From Neorhizobium galegae bv. orientalis str. HAMBI 540 (GTDB lineage Bacteria > Pseudomonadota > Alphaproteobacteria > Rhizobiales > Rhizobiaceae): DNA of 64,000 nt. This document shows positions 1 through 8,368 of the stretch, piece after piece. The position numbers and the translations under genes were made by a program. Numbering within the stretch: the stretch's first letter is position 1; each line of letters opens with the position of its first letter. The DNA is taken from positions 1,364,001-1,428,000 of the forward strand of contig NZ_HG938354.1 of NCBI RefSeq assembly GCF_000731315.1, read 5' to 3'. The notes under the pieces were generated by a model, which saw nothing but the letters and a program-made list of their open reading frames with translations, searched no databases and was not told where the DNA came from.

Positions 1-261
1 GTGCTGAAGAAAGCGGAGATTGCTATCTCGATGGACGGCAAGGGCGCGTGGCGGGACAATGTCTTCGTCGAACGGCTTTGGCGGTCGATCAAATACGAGG
101 AAGTCTACCTCCACGCCTACAAGACCGTGTCCGAGGCCCGCGCGGGGATCGGTCGGTATCTGAACTTTTACAATACCCGACGTCCACATTCATCCCTTGA
201 CCGGCAAACGCCGGATCAGGCTTACTTCAACGCGCTGGCACCGATGATGGTGGCGGCATAA
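1..261 (+). mobile_element. IS3-family transposase OrfB, C-terminal fragment
   Basis: The 86 residues seen are the end of the DDE integrase core of an IS3-family OrfB. They contain the run DNVFVERLWRSIKYEEVYL, then a tail with NFYNTRRPHSSLDRQTPDQAY, the usual end of this family including the catalytic glutamate region. The reading frame is open to the first base of the window, so the apparent start is only the window edge. The element probably ends near base 295-320, where a sequence typical of such IS termini (CTGTTCAGACAAACCGAGCC) occurs, but the other end is not visible so the inverted repeat cannot be checked. Confidence 0.9.
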
Positions 262-302
262 TCAAGGCGGAAACCCACTTAGAAAAACGCCCGAAACTGT
301 TC

Positions 303-560
303 AGACAAACCGAGCCACCTCTCTACCTCAGCAGGACCAATGAGAAGGCTGCCTTCTGGGTCTTCCACGGGACAGAAGACGACATCATCCCCCTCTCAGA
401 TTCCGTCATCATGTACGAACGCCTCAAGGCTCTGAAACGTGATGCTCGACTTAGCGTCCTGGAAGGCGTGGACCATTCGAATATCGAAAGGGCAGCTCTA
501 AACGATCCAGAACTATGGGACTGGTTGTTGAAGCAACGTCTTGATGTTGCCCCCAAGTAG
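303..560 (+). pseudogene. alpha/beta-hydrolase remnant, C-terminal part only
   Basis: Read on the plus strand from about base 303, an open frame with no start codon gives a peptide with FHGTEDDIIPLSDS and, 28 residues later, GVDHSN, ending in a stop at 558-560. This is the classic C-terminal third of an alpha/beta-hydrolase of the dienelactone hydrolase or prolyl-oligopeptidase type: the acid in HGTEDD and the catalytic His in DHSN. The nucleophile elbow and everything upstream are missing, replaced by the IS3 end. I infer that the IS insertion or a deletion beside it removed the rest. The gene cannot make an active enzyme. Confidence 0.75.
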
Positions 561-680
561 CCGTTTCACGGTCCGCCGGAGTAATCGTGACACAGAAGCG
601 CCAGAGGCAGACAACGCGGTTTGCGAACTTTTCACCATCGTCTCCTAGTTTTACAAAACAACGAGTGAGCGGGGACGCCT

Positions 681-1001
681 GTGGATTGGATTGACGTCAA
701 ACCCTTGGGGTTGCTTCTGGCTGCGATTGCTTTGTTGAATTTCCCCCTCGCCTTGTTCCAGTTTTGGCGGGCCACCTTCCGATTTGACCGGATGATAACT
801 GCTCTCAAAGTGCTGGCGGCACTTATTTTCATTTGGATATTGCTGACTTTGATCCACCGCCTTCTCGATGAGTCGGCTTACGAGGGATGGCTTTTAACTG
901 CCGCGATTTTCAACAATCTGGCGCTTGCGGTCGCTGTTCCCTCGTGGGCAGGCGCACCGCTTGGACAGGCACTCGCGTGGTTTGTTTGGCGGCTGACCTG
1001 A
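681..1001 (+). CDS. small hypothetical membrane protein
   Basis: A 106-residue frame with three or four hydrophobic stretches (about residues 7-27, 36-60, 70-88 and 92-104) separated by short basic or polar loops such as FWRATFRFDR. The hydrophobic pattern and absence of low-complexity arginine or serine runs make it more believable than the frames overlapping it. I recognise no family. The last codons and stop lie inside the left arm of a near-perfect inverted repeat (994-1092), which could act on its transcript end or mark an element boundary. A GTG at 666 is another possible start. It could be a chance frame. Confidence 0.4.
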   Translation: MDWIDVKPLGLLLAAIALLNFPLALFQFWRATFRFDRMITALKVLAALIFIWILLTLIHRLLDESAYEGWLLTAAIFNNLALAVAVPSWAGAPLGQALAWFVWRLT

Positions 1002-1093
1002 TGTGGTGGACGCCTCTCCCGATGTGACTTCGACAGCCACACTTTGGCACATTGCGATGCCGGGAGCGGAGGCCGTCCACCACATCAGGTCAC
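992..1093. repeat. 19-bp perfect inverted repeat with a 61-base spacer
   Basis: Bases 994-1012 (TGACCTGATGTGGTGGACG) reappear as the exact reverse complement at 1074-1092. With one extra base allowed, the match extends by about four more bases inward (GAGGC/GAGGCC). The arms are too far apart and lack a T-run for a normal terminator. They may be the ends of a tiny non-coding mobile element or a structured RNA. Confidence 0.7.
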
Positions 1094-1298
1094 GCGAAGC
1101 GCCTATGGGCCGAGCTAGACCGCGGGGCCATGGCGAAGAATTCGGGCGGCCGTGGTTGCGATAAAAACCTAGCAAGAAGCGCCTCCATCTACCCAATCTG
1201 ACGGCAGGCCTAAAAAATCTAATGGCTCGCGCGAGATATTGTCGTTTGAGGCTGACGGTTCAAGTTCTTAGGTTGCTGTCGAATAGGAGACATATTTC

Positions 1299-2159
1299 GT
1301 GAAACAAATCATCTTTATGAGCATCGCCCTTTCTATCTCGTCGGCTCCAATATCGTCGGAGGTTTTCGCGCAGCAGCCAGCCGCCTGGAGCGAACCGGCA
1401 TCGCCTTTCAGGATCACCGACAACATATATTATGTCGGAACCAAAGGGCTCGCCTCCTATCTCATCATCTCGGGAAGAGAAGCCATCCTTCTGGACGCTA
1501 CGCTCGATGAAAATGTTGCGTCGATCGAGCGCAACATCCAATCACTAGAATTCGGCCTCCGGGACATAAAGATCATCATTAACAGTCACGCCCATTTCGA
1601 TCATGCGGCTGGGATCGGCCGCCTGAAGAAAAGCACCGGCGCAGAAGTGGCAGCGATGGCGGGTGACAAATCAGCACTAGAGAATGGTCGACAGGAAGGG
1701 GATACCGACTACGGTGGCGCCGTTTTCCCGGCAGTCAAGGTAGATCGAATTTTGAACGATGGCGACAAAGTAACGCTTGGGGATGTTACGTTGACGGCAT
1801 CCCTCACGGCCGGACACACCAAGGGATGCACGACATGGTCGATGACCTCGCCAGATCGGGGCTCTGTTCGCCGGGTGGTCTTTCCCTGCAGTATATCTGT
1901 CGCCGGCAACATTCTCGTAGACAACAAGAGCTACCCCACCATTGTCGAGGATTTTCGTCGAAGCTTCGGCCGGCTGGCCTCCATGAAGGCCGATGTCGTT
2001 CTGCCGGCCCATCCAGAAGTTGTTGGTCTTTTCAAGCGTAAGGAAAAGCTTGATGCCGGCGACAACCAGGCCTTTGTCGACAGTGGATTGTTGATCAAGA
2101 TCGTAGATCAATCGCGCGTAGCGTTCGACCGAGCCTTGGCATCAGCGCGAGCGAAGTGA
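1299..2159 (+). CDS. subclass B3 metallo-beta-lactamase-like hydrolase
   Basis: A 286-residue secreted MBL-fold protein. Residues 1-25 form a signal peptide ending in VFAQQ. The zinc motif HAHFDH at 97-102 gives H97, H99, D101 and H102; GHT gives H173; PAHPE gives H238, which fits the six-ligand pattern of subclass B3 enzymes (no cysteine ligand). The length is typical of B3 enzymes. It starts at GTG with AGGAG eleven bases upstream. Family knowledge says B3 enzymes act in the periplasm on penicillins, cephalosporins and carbapenems, but several environmental members are weak or use other substrates such as lactones, so drug resistance is not proven. It stands alone, with no AmpR-type regulator beside it. 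Confidence 0.85.
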   Translation: MKQIIFMSIALSISSAPISSEVFAQQPAAWSEPASPFRITDNIYYVGTKGLASYLIISGREAILLDATLDENVASIERNIQSLEFGLRDIKIIINSHAHFDHAAGIGRLKKSTGAEVAAMAGDKSALENGRQEGDTDYGGAVFPAVKVDRILNDGDKVTLGDVTLTASLTAGHTKGCTTWSMTSPDRGSVRRVVFPCSISVAGNILVDNKSYPTIVEDFRRSFGRLASMKADVVLPAHPEVVGLFKRKEKLDAGDNQAFVDSGLLIKIVDQSRVAFDRALASARAK

Positions 2160-2539
2160 CGGAATGGTAAAAGGGGAAGTCTTCGTTCAGTCTTTCATCC
2201 TCATGTCCTCTGCATTTGTCGCCGCGGCGCGGACTTCTCGTTTTCGTGAGGGCGCCGCGCCAATGACCCTATCGAACCTCGCAAAATGTCGCGTTCCGAG
2301 CGGGATATGGATGGTACCTCCTCAATGTGGTGTCTGGGTCGCACGGGTTATGCCGCATAGCAATGTAGCGACCGCCAACGTCCGCTTGTTCTTCCTCTTC
2401 GTCAAGCCGGGGCCGCCGATCTTCCGGATCGATGCGGCCGCTCTCTCTCGCCGCTGGTGAGAGAACTTATCATTGAGATGGCTGAACAGTCCGCAGTCGT
2501 GATGGCCGATGCTGAACTCTTCGCAACACTGCTTCTAAA
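2160..2539. other. intergenic stretch, no supported gene
   Basis: Between the lactamase-like gene and the tetR stop there are about 380 bases. An open frame of 98 codons exists at 2164-2460 on the plus strand, but its product has no recognisable domain, odd composition and no good ribosome site. I see no terminator or RNA gene. Confidence 0.5.
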
Positions 2540-3154
2540 TTAGGGCGCGCTCCCGCAGATCAGCTCGACGCCTGACCGGGCGATCGCTTCCAGCGTCTCG
2601 CGGCTGTCGCCGGCGCGGGCGCGGACGGCGAGCGAATGCATGACGGCGGAGGCGAGCCTGGCGAGCATCTGCGGATCGGCGCTTTGAGGAAGCTCGCCCC
2701 TTTCGACGCCGAGGCGCATACGCTTTTCGATCTCGTCGTCGAAATCGTTGAGGCTGCGGCCGAGCACCTCGCGGACCCGCTCATGCTGGACCGCCTCGGC
2801 CGATGCCGTGCCGATCAGGAGACAGCCGCGGGCAGCCGTTTCACCGTGCAGATAGATCGCCAGCGCACCGGCATAGACACGGGCGATATTATCGCGAAGC
2901 GACAGTGACGGGTCGAGCGCTTCGGCGAGCGTATTCATGCCGTCCTGCCGATAACCTTCCAGCGTATCGAGATAGAGATCCTCCTTGTCGCCGAAGGCGC
3001 CGTAGAGGCTCGGACGGTTGAGGTTGGTCGCAGCACTCAGATTGTCGAGCGAGGCGGCGGCAAACCCTCTGTCCCAGAAGACATCCCGCGCCTTGCCGAG
3101 CGCCGCCTTGGCGTCGAAGGCCCTCGGACGGCCACGCTTTTTCTCGTCTTTCAT
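2540..3154 (-). CDS. TetR/AcrR-family repressor
   Basis: A 204-residue regulator when read from the ATG at 3154. Residues 4-8 are KKRGRPR, a basic arm typical of the group, followed by a TetR helix-turn-helix (ASLDNLSAATNLNRPSLYGAFGDKE split over residues about 35-60) and an all-helical ligand domain with RGCLLIGTA near residue 110, as in the AcrR/NemR-like subgroup that often controls reductases or transferases. It is divergent from the glutathione S-transferase gene, and an 18-bp inverted repeat sits right between the two starts. Upstream in-frame starts at 3172 (ATG) and 3220 (TTG) lie inside or beyond that repeat, so I prefer 3154, though no clear ribosome site precedes any of them. Confidence 0.88.
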   Translation of the reverse strand: MKDEKKRGRPRAFDAKAALGKARDVFWDRGFAAASLDNLSAATNLNRPSLYGAFGDKEDLYLDTLEGYRQDGMNTLAEALDPSLSLRDNIARVYAGALAIYLHGETAARGCLLIGTASAEAVQHERVREVLGRSLNDFDDEIEKRMRLGVERGELPQSADPQMLARLASAVMHSLAVRARAGDSRETLEAIARSGVELICGSAP

Positions 3155-3214
3155 ATCTGTACCGTTTCGCATTAAATTCTTGACGAGAGTTATTTTATGC
3201 GAAACAGTACAGAT
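3155..3214. promoter_or_regulatory. TetR operator: 18-bp inverted repeat in the divergent promoter region
   Basis: ATCTGTACCGTTTCGCAT at 3155-3172 is mirrored by ATGCGAAACAGTACAGAT at 3197-3214, with one mismatch in 18. Each half also contains a GTAC-centred element. The left arm touches the tetR start codon, so binding would block its expression as well as that of the transferase gene. A TTGACG -35-like element lies between the arms at 3180-3185. Confidence 0.8.
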
Positions 3215-3270
3215 GTTCAAACGCTATCAACGGGCGGCATCGACCGCCTCCACAAGGAGAGGAAACCGCA

Positions 3271-3954
3271 ATGAAACTTTATATGCACGCCGCGGCCTGC
3301 TCGCTTTCGCCGCACATCATCTGCCGGGAGCTGGGGCTCGAAATCGAGCTGGTCCAGGTCGACCGGCAAACCCACAGGACGAGCAACGGCGAGGATTACC
3401 TCGCAATCAACGGCAACGGCTATGTGCCGGCGCTGATGCTCGACGATGGCAAGGTGCTGACCGAGGGGCCGGCGATCGTGCAGTTCCTCGCCGACAGCGT
3501 GCCCGAAGGGGCAGCCCTATTGCCTGAGGTCGGCAACATCCGCCGCAACGAGGTGCAATCCTATCTCAACTTCATCACCGCCGAGTTGCACAAGCCGATG
3601 GTGCTGCTCTTCAATCCGATTTATTCCAGCGTTCATGGAGAGGTCCGCGCGCTGATATCGAAGCGGCTGACATGGCTGAACGACCGTCTTGCCGGACGCT
3701 ATATCACCGGCGATACGTTCACGGTGGCGGATGCCTATCTCTTCGTCTGCCTGAACTGGTCGCCCTGGACAGACATCGATCTCAAGCAATGGCCGGCGCT
3801 GCACGGCTTCATGGCCCGGGTGGCAGCACGGCCGAAGGTGCGCGAGGCGCTGCAGGCCGAAGAGCTCGAAGCCTTCGATGCCGACGGCGTCTATTTCGCG
3901 CCGCATGCCTATCTCGCTTCATCAGGACGGACGGGCGAGCCGGTCAGGCCGTAA
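3271..3954 (+). CDS. gst: glutathione S-transferase family protein
   Basis: A 227-residue cytosolic protein. The N-terminal thioredoxin-like domain starts [16 protein letters not shown], where the cysteine-serine pair at residues 10-11 fits beta-class bacterial enzymes, and continues with GNGYVPAL and the glutathione-binding motif [13 protein letters not shown]. The C-terminal helical domain has [14 protein letters not shown], the usual N-capping and hydrophobic staple region. A good ribosome site (AAGGAGAGG) precedes the ATG. It lies divergent from the TetR gene with a shared palindromic operator, so it is probably induced by an electrophile or quinone sensed by that repressor. The natural substrate is unknown. 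Confidence 0.9.
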   Translation: MKLYMHAAACSLSPHIICRELGLEIELVQVDRQTHRTSNGEDYLAINGNGYVPALMLDDGKVLTEGPAIVQFLADSVPEGAALLPEVGNIRRNEVQSYLNFITAELHKPMVLLFNPIYSSVHGEVRALISKRLTWLNDRLAGRYITGDTFTVADAYLFVCLNWSPWTDIDLKQWPALHGFMARVAARPKVREALQAEELEAFDADGVYFAPHAYLASSGRTGEPVRP

Positions 3955-4680
3955 ACCGGGTCGCGCCCGCACGAATCCCGCGCTCGGGTGATCGACGATT
4001 TCCTCACCGACCGGCTTGCCTTCGAGGAAATCGTCGATCTCGTCATAGCTGACGCCGTAGGCCTCCTCGTCGGGGCGCAACGGCCGCTGGTCCTCGAGAT
4101 CGGCTGTGGGCACCTTGAACACCAGCTCGTCCGGGCGCTGACCCGCTTTGCCAGCAGGCGGACACGGCGCTTGTTGAGGCCGGCCTGTGGCACGATATCG
4201 GCTGCGCCATCGCCGATTTTCGTGAAGAAACCCATTACCGCCTCGGCCGCCTGATCGGTGTCGATGACGAGGCTGCCAAGCGCCCCGGTAAGGGCGAACT
4301 GGACAATGATCCGCTGACGCGCCTCGATATTGACGAGGATGAAATCCCGGCGGCCGGCATCGGCAAAGGCGAGGCCGCCGTCCTGTGCGGCGGCAAGCAT
4401 CGCATCTGCCGGCGCCTTGCTGTTGACGACCATTGCATGGCCGGCGCCGCTCGTTCCCAGCGCCTTCACCGCATTGGCCTCATCCGCCTGGACGCCAAAA
4501 GGAAAGCGCACGGCCATGAATTTGGCCGCATGGCCGCTTTCCTGCAGCTCGCGCACTGCCCTGCTGAGCCAGCAGCGCCGCCGTCAGCGGATCGACACCG
4601 CCGGCTGATGCCGACGACGTAGCCGCGCATGCCCGAGGCGGCGAGATAATCCTTGAGGGATGCGGCCAAGGCACTGAGTC
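3955..4680 (-). pseudogene. nadE: NAD synthetase remnant with several frameshifts
   Basis: Pieces of a short, ammonia-dependent-type NAD synthetase lie in order but in changing frames on the minus strand. SLKDYLAASGMRGYVVGIS (near 4660-4600) is followed in another frame by GGVDPLTAALLAQQ, then in a third by RELQESGHAAKFMAVRFPFG through [19 protein letters not shown] (about 4555-4190), and finally [20 protein letters not shown] and [15 protein letters not shown] (about 4115-3990) in a further frame. The expected SGGVDS ATP-pyrophosphatase loop reads GGVDP, and the C-terminus past EEIVD is lost. At least three frame changes rule out a simple sequencing slip. A working copy must exist elsewhere because the step is essential. 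Confidence 0.85.
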
Positions 4681-4905
4681 TTATCTAGACTCCCTGCTGA
4701 CGATGGAGCCGGGGACGGACATTCCCCCTCACCACGACCGGCAGATCGTCATCTTAGAGCGCAACGCCTGGACTGATTGACTCGACCCGACAATCTCTGC
4801 GAAGTCGCTCATCAGGCCCCTCCGGAAAGGGACGCTGGCGGTGGAGGAGGTCGGCTGACCGGAGGCAAGAGCGCCCGCGAACGCTTTCCTCAGTACTCTT
4901 TATGA

Positions 4906-5199
4906 TTAGACTGCCTTGGCGCCCACCGCGTTTGCGAGCCTCTGACGCAGCGCACGCGCTGGAGATGCCGAGGGCAAATGATGACTGACCGCACCGGCGA
5001 GTGAAAGGAGAAACGAACTTCCAACCGAAGGAGACAACACGCCGCTTGCCTTCGTAGCCATGAAATCGAAGGGCTTCAGCGGCATTTCCTTGATAAGGCG
5101 CACCAGATCAGCCTGCATGACCGCAGGAACCACATTTGGCGAATATCGGAAGCCGTCGGGAAAAGAGGGCGCCTGCTCCTTAAACAAATCTGCCTGCAT
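4906..5199 (-). pseudogene. AlkB-like 2-oxoglutarate dioxygenase, N-terminal remnant
   Basis: From an ATG at 5199 with an AAGGATGG-type ribosome site the peptide starts MQADLFKEQAPSFPDGFRYS and reaches LIKEMPLKPFDF, which resembles the N-terminus of rhizobial AlkB-type Fe(II)/2-oxoglutarate repair dioxygenases. After FDF the family motif HGYEGKRRVVSFGW is present only in another frame, so one base has been gained or lost. Nothing of the HxD...H iron site or the RxxxxxR part is present before the frame ends. I read this as a dead fragment, decaying together with the nadE remnant next to it. Confidence 0.65.
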
Positions 5200-5211
5200 G
5201 GGTATCACCAT

Positions 5212-5836
5212 CCTTCTTCGAAGCGAGTTTCTTTAGACACCTCTCGGCGGAGCCTGACTTATGACGATGATCTCGCCCGTCACGCCGGCGTCGTCTCGGA
5301 AGTCATCGTTTGCGTTGCGCACGGATGGATGGGCTGGTGCGGTCGGATCGGTTTCATCGCCTCCAAACCAAGGAAAATGTTCTCGGTTCCTGGAGCGTCT
5401 GCTCGCACAGTTTGTCGATTGAGCTAATGAAGCAAGAGCCGCATGTTCGACCTGTTTCGAATATTCCGGCCGATAAGATACGTCTTTCAGACCATTGCCC
5501 TCGCAGCTTAACCATAAGGGATGGATGAAGGGATCGGGCCATTACAAGGGATGGAACAGCGGACCCACCGTTTTGCCTGCCATTTCTGGGGCCCTCAAGC
5601 GAACTCGGCTTCTCCTTGATTCGAGGCTCCGGTAGGCCGGTTAGACGGCAACGCCGGAATCCGGGACCGACAGCCCCCGGCGCGCGGGTCCGCTCTTAAA
5701 CCAGCGACCGCTCTAGCGCCGCTTTTGGGCAGTTAAATGTGAAAGGTCTTGAACAAATTCCGACCCACGACCTGCGTTCTGTTTGCGCGCCGTTATAAGC
5801 TGCTTGTGAGCAATAGCCAGGTAAGCGGGAAAGCAA
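5212..5836. other. 625-base stretch with no supported gene
   Basis: Short open frames exist (for example 5310-5528 plus) but none shows a domain, ribosome site or credible composition. The last part, close to 5836, would hold the transcript end of the ABC operon coming from the right; no T-rich hairpin was seen. Confidence 0.5.
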
Positions 5837-6586
5837 CTAAGCCGCCAATCGGAGCTTGCTACTTTCGATCAGCTCGCGCGTATAGGGCTCGCTGACGTTT
5901 CCGCGTCGCAGATCTGTCGCGTTTAGTTCCTCCAGAATCTTGCCGCTCTGCATAACGGCGATACGGCTGCACATATGTGCCACGACAGCAAGATCGTGAC
6001 TGACCAAAAGGTAGGTCAGTCCGCGATCGTCGCTCAGATCGGCGAGCAGGTTGAGGATTTCGGCCTGGACAGAGACGTCGAGTGCGGATGTCGGCTCGTC
6101 GAGAAGAACGACATCCGGTTGAAGGATTAAGGCCCTTGCGATGGCCACGCGCTGCCGTTGCCCGCCCGAGAGCTGGTGAGGAAATCGTTCCGCGAAGGCC
6201 GGATTTAGCCCGACCGTCCGCAACGCGTCGGCAATCCTTGACTTTGAACGCTCCATACCCTGGGCACGCAGCGGTTCAGACAGGGCCATACCGATCGTGT
6301 GCCGCGGATGAAGAGTTCCGTAGGGATCCTGGAAGACCATTTGCACCGTTCGGCAGTCCACACCGTGGCGGACCCGCGGAGCACGCTTGCCCGCGATATT
6401 GATCGATCCCGTCCACCCCCGCTCCAAACCCGCGACACAGCGCAGCAGGCTGGACTTTCCGCAACCGCTTTCGCCGACAATTCCATAAGTCTCGCCCTTC
6501 TGCACTGAAAAGCTCAAACCGCCGAGCGGATGGACGCGGTTGTTTGCTGTGCCGAAGGACAGTTTCAGGTCGCGGATCTCGATCAT
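5837..6586 (-). CDS. peptide/nickel-type ABC importer ATPase, DppF/OppF-like
   Basis: A 249-residue ATPase of the ABC importer at the inner membrane face. Walker A is GESGCGKSS near residue 38-46, the signature is [15 protein letters not shown] near 140, Walker B is VVLLDEPTSALDVSVQ, and the switch is VSHDLAVV. The pairing with a second ATPase and the ALDV sequence place it in the peptide/opine/nickel (PepT) group. It is shorter than most DppF proteins because it lacks the usual C-terminal zinc-binding-like cysteine extension. It is the last gene of a minus-strand operon: its start overlaps the end of the preceding ATPase gene by four bases (ATGA). Confidence 0.92.
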   Translation of the reverse strand: MIEIRDLKLSFGTANNRVHPLGGLSFSVQKGETYGIVGESGCGKSSLLRCVAGLERGWTGSINIAGKRAPRVRHGVDCRTVQMVFQDPYGTLHPRHTIGMALSEPLRAQGMERSKSRIADALRTVGLNPAFAERFPHQLSGGQRQRVAIARALILQPDVVLLDEPTSALDVSVQAEILNLLADLSDDRGLTYLLVSHDLAVVAHMCSRIAVMQSGKILEELNATDLRRGNVSEPYTRELIESSKLRLAA

Positions 6587-7470
6587 AATATGCTGTGCTC
6601 CACGATAATGTCCTTGGCCCAGGATGCATCGCGCGCCATTACGGGAAGGCGCCGCAATTCGAGGTCGAGCCGGGGCAGGCTAGCAAGCAGCCCCTGGGTA
6701 TAGGGATGGCGGGCCTGCCGCAGGGCGGTGGCGGGCAGGCTTTCCACCACCTGTCCCGCATACATTATCAGCAGCCGATCGCAGAAATCCTGCGCCAGGT
6801 TCAGGTCATGGGTGATGAAGATCAGGCCGATCTGCTGCATCGTCACCAATCGGTCGAGCAGTTCCAGCAGCTTGCGACGCACCGTGACGTCCAGTGCCGA
6901 AGTCGGCTCATCGGCGATGATGATCCTGGGATTGGCTGCCAACGTTGCGGCGATCATGATGCGCTGGCCCATGCCGCCCGACACCTGGTGGGGATAGAGA
7001 TCGTAGACCCGTTCAGGACCGCGAATCTCCACGGCTTCCAGAAGTTCCAGAACTTTGTTGCGCCTCCCCCTTCCGCCAAGCTTGAGATGCAGGGCGACCG
7101 CCTCACCAATCTGGTCGCCGATCCGCATAGTCGGATCAAGCGCGTATTTCGGGTCCTGCATGATCATCGAGATGCGGCTGCCGCGAATGGCAAGCATCTG
7201 TTTTTCTGAGGCCCGGCCAAGATCCGTGGTTTCGAAGCGCATCTCGTCGGCCGAGACGTCGGCAACCGACGGCAGCAGCTTCAGGATCGCCCGGCCGAGC
7301 GTCGACTTGCCCGAACCCGATTCCCCGACGATGCCCAGCTTCTCTTGAGACAGATCGAAGCTGACATTGCGAAGAGCCCGAGTTGCGTCAGAGCACTGAC
7401 CGAACCTCACGCTGAGGTTTCTGACGCGCAGAAGCGGTGTGGTTTCGCGAGTGGGGTTGGGAATTGACAT
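6583..7470 (-). CDS. peptide/nickel-type ABC importer ATPase, DppD/OppD-like
   Basis: A 295-residue ATPase with Walker [12 protein letters not shown], the extended Q-loop IMQDPKYALDPTMRIG, the signature VSGGMGQRIMIA, Walker B RIIIADEPTSALDVTV and the switch ITHDLNLA, followed by HPYTQGLLASLP, which is diagnostic of the DppD/OppD group. The ATG at 7470 is chosen because it starts just past the stop of the upstream permease (7472), which gives tight coupling, and it removes a 13-residue non-homologous lead. With the other ATPase it forms the heterodimer that powers the two permeases. Confidence 0.92.
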   Translation of the reverse strand: MSIPNPTRETTPLLRVRNLSVRFGQCSDATRALRNVSFDLSQEKLGIVGESGSGKSTLGRAILKLLPSVADVSADEMRFETTDLGRASEKQMLAIRGSRISMIMQDPKYALDPTMRIGDQIGEAVALHLKLGGRGRRNKVLELLEAVEIRGPERVYDLYPHQVSGGMGQRIMIAATLAANPRIIIADEPTSALDVTVRRKLLELLDRLVTMQQIGLIFITHDLNLAQDFCDRLLIMYAGQVVESLPATALRQARHPYTQGLLASLPRLDLELRRLPVMARDASWAKDIIVEHSIL

Positions 7471-7471
7471 G

Positions 7472-8368
7472 TCAGCCTTTTCGCGGGTCGAGCGCATCAC
7501 GTAGCGCATCGCCGATCAGGTTGAAGGAAAGACTGGTGATCAGGATAGCCACACCCGGAAAGGCCGCGACCCACCAGTGGTCGATCATCACCTTGCGTCC
7601 GGTCGAGATCATCGTGCCCCATTCGGCGCTTGGCGGTTGCGCGCCGAGACCAAGAAATCCGAGGCCGGCCGCCGTCAGGATGACCGCGGCCATGCTCAGC
7701 GTGACCCTCACGACGATCGACGGCATGCAGAGCGGCACGACATGCGCGAGAATGATCCGGAACGACGTGGCGCCGTAGACGCGGGCGGCGGCGATGAAGT
7801 CGGAGTTGCGGATGGTCAGGGTCTCGGCCCGCGCAAGGCGCGCAATTGGCGGCCAGGCGGTAAGCGCGATCGCCAGCACCGCGTTTTCGGTGCCCGCGCC
7901 AAGTGCTGCGACAAAACCGAGCGCCAGTACCAGCGACGGCAATGCCAGAAAAATGTCGACAATGCGCATCAGCACCTTGTCGACCCAGCCACCGAAATAG
8001 CCGGCGCAGACGCCGATGATGAGACCGATTGGCGCGACGAGGACCGATACCGAAACGACGATCAGCAGCGTCATGCGGGCACCATAAAGCAACCGGCTGA
8101 AAACGTCGCGGCCAAGCTCGTCGGTTCCGGCGAGATGCGCGGCGCTCGGCGGCAGCAGTGTCGAGGTCAGCGACTGCAGGTAGGGATCGTAAGGAGCAAT
8201 CAGCGGTGCTAGCAGGGCCAGAACGATGAGGAGGCAAACAACGCCGAGCCCCAGCATGCCCGACAGGTCGGCGCGGAAGATGCGCCAGAATGACGGCAGG
8301 CGGCTGGTCTGCAGCGTCTCAGGCGGCACGGCGGCAGCGTCCGCCTTTTCGGCAATACCATGAAGCAT
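7472..8368 (-). CDS. peptide/nickel-type ABC importer permease, DppC-like
   Basis: A 298-residue inner-membrane subunit. A cytoplasmic N-terminus is followed by a first helix LGLGVVCLLIVLALLAPLIA, the family motif HLAGTDELGRDVFSRLLYGAR, and five more helices. The EAA loop for ATPase contact is DFIAAARVYGATSFRIILAH, and the family-typical GLGFLGLGAQPPSAEWG and LSFNLIGDALRDALDPR close the protein. The ATG at 8368 shares one base with the stop of the preceding permease (TGATG), so the longer upstream reading is unlikely. Confidence 0.92.
   Translation of the reverse strand: MLHGIAEKADAAAVPPETLQTSRLPSFWRIFRADLSGMLGLGVVCLLIVLALLAPLIAPYDPYLQSLTSTLLPPSAAHLAGTDELGRDVFSRLLYGARMTLLIVVSVSVLVAPIGLIIGVCAGYFGGWVDKVLMRIVDIFLALPSLVLALGFVAALGAGTENAVLAIALTAWPPIARLARAETLTIRNSDFIAAARVYGATSFRIILAHVVPLCMPSIVVRVTLSMAAVILTAAGLGFLGLGAQPPSAEWGTMISTGRKVMIDHWWVAAFPGVAILITSLSFNLIGDALRDALDPRKG

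Noticed and set aside
894..1196. 100-codon minus-strand frame across the inverted repeat
   Set aside because: Arg/Pro-rich, no start context, and overlaps both the small membrane protein and the repeat.
2160..2200. Possible terminator after the lactamase-like gene
   Set aside because: No stable stem followed by T residues could be drawn there.
2164..2460. 98-codon plus-strand frame
   Set aside because: No domain, no ribosome site, irregular composition; could be the mirror of degraded sequence.
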